Shown here: in pieces, positions 63,239-64,000 of the stretch | Layout: the number at the start of each line of letters is the position of its first letter | How positions within the stretch are numbered: position 1 is the first letter of the stretch | NCBI RefSeq assembly: GCF_905163445.1 | Contig: NC_053204.1 | Span: 1,371,501-1,435,500 of the forward strand | Direction of reading: 5' to 3' | DNA: 64,000 nucleotides | Source: Pararge aegeria | Taxonomy: Eukaryota; Arthropoda; Insecta; Lepidoptera; Nymphalidae | The notes under the pieces: model-generated | What the model saw: the letters and a program-made list of their open reading frames with translations, nothing else | Databases searched by the model: none | Told to the model about the DNA's origin: nothing | Translations under genes and position numbers: made by a program

Positions 63239-63425
63239 CCTACTAATATTATAAATTTGAAAGTGTGGATGTTTGTTTCTCAATCATGCAAAAACGGCTG
63301 AACGGATTTTGATGAACCTTTGAAATGGAAAAGAACATCGGCTACCTTTTATCCCGGGAAATAAGAGAGTGCCCGTGGGAATAAAAACCTTAATCCATGC
63401 GAACGAAGTCGCGGGTATCAGCTGG
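63239..63425 (+). mobile_element. Helitron end-pair element, copy 1 of 2
   Basis: Opens TCCTACTAATATTATAAATT with 'tgcaaaaacggctgaacgga'; closes 'gaagtcgcgggtatcagctg' plus G (CTGG, fits CTRR) then T. Confidence 0.72.
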
Positions 63426-63600
63426 TAATATTATAAATGTGAAAGTGTGGATGTTTGTTACTCAATGACGCAAAAACGGCTGAACGGATTCGGATGAAAT
63501 TTGGCATACTTGTAGCCTTTGAGATAGAACAGAATCCTTAAGTAGTTCCCAAGGGAAAATTTAAAATTGTGTATACGCTAAGCCGCGGGCAGACAGCTTT
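63426..63600 (+). mobile_element. Helitron element, copy 2, directly adjacent
   Basis: Begins TAATATTATAAATGTGAAAG with no spacer, 'acgcaaaaacggctgaacgg'; closes 'taagccgcgggcagacagct' then T. It lacks the TCC start, so the two are joined end to end. Confidence 0.65.
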
Positions 63601-63949
63601 GAAATTTGGTATGCATGACACTTATGCTATGAAAATGGGCATGTACTTTCCATACCGATCTCTCAAATAGTTCCGGGTTCCTAACGCAATCTGTATGGCT
63701 AGGATGCGCGACACGAAAGTTTTATATCCACTTATTATCTCGTCAATCTCTATACAAGAAATACGAGTAACAGGTAGAGATAACTATCTCGTGGTGCGCA
63801 TGCTAGCCCTACTGGTCTAAGAAGAGCGTCTTGACTTTTATATCTACTTGCATATATCGCAAGTTATGAAAATAAAATGTGACTCAGTATTTCATAATAA
63901 AACGCAGTTTAATTAAGTTTATGAACTATTTAATATGGAAATTATTTTA

Positions 63950-64000
63950 TTTTTTATACCAGTGGATAGGACCGTAGTCCACCCCGCTACCCCAGTATGG
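63950..64000 (-). repeat. SINE-A, cut by window end
   Basis: 'ggaccgtagtccaccccgct' and ACCCCAGTATGG, complement of the SINE-A middle; it continues beyond the window. Confidence 0.55.

Noticed and set aside
1..64000. Telomeric TTAGG repeats near TRAS/SART-like elements
   Set aside because: I looked for TTAGG or CCTAA runs beside the R1/TRAS-like and other LINE pieces and saw none, so this is not a telomeric array.

Overview
This looks like a gene-poor, AT-rich stretch of a lepidopteran nuclear genome, most likely a butterfly. I infer this from the density of tRNA-derived SINEs with the insect-type tail ending in GATGAT repeats, Helitrons ending in CTAGT, RTE and CR1-like non-LTR 3' ends, and a Jockey-clade element. 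I found no convincing host protein-coding exon and no free-standing tRNA or rRNA gene; tRNA-like boxes all sit in SINE heads. The species call is inference; nothing in the window names it.

Region by region: 1-5 kb holds a SINE, an AT-rich array, a 145-bp tandem array, a hairpin, a truncated Jockey 3' end and a nearly 0.9-kb Helitron. 5-20 kb is a patchwork of 5'-truncated LINE tails, SINEs and a perfect 31-bp-arm hairpin. 20-28 kb has a ~109-bp minisatellite with a SINE inserted in it, several Helitrons and a ~189-bp tandem repeat. 29.5-31 kb is a hAT-like element with an exact 8-bp target duplication that carries a Helitron and splits an older repeat. 31-45 kb is SINE/LINE mosaic, an R1/TRAS-like deletion derivative, and four small inverted-repeat elements, some nested in SINEs. 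46.2-51 kb is the only long coding unit: a minus-strand Jockey-clade retrotransposon (ORF1 gag with three zinc knuckles, ORF2 endonuclease plus reverse transcriptase). 51-64 kb has more repeats, a 64-bp perfect palindrome, a broken Tc1-like transposase and two adjacent Helitron ends.

How the parts relate: the Jockey element has ORF1 and ORF2 joined by an overlapping stop-start (TAATG), but ORF1 carries one in-frame stop and ORF2 has lost the segment that should hold the catalytic FADD/YADD box, so it should be unable to copy itself. SINE tails resemble the RTE 3' end, suggesting RTE enzymes mobilise them. One SINE body is found with three different tRNA-like heads. Nested insertions give a relative time order. 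Labels such as SINE-A or LINE-K are mine, for this window only.
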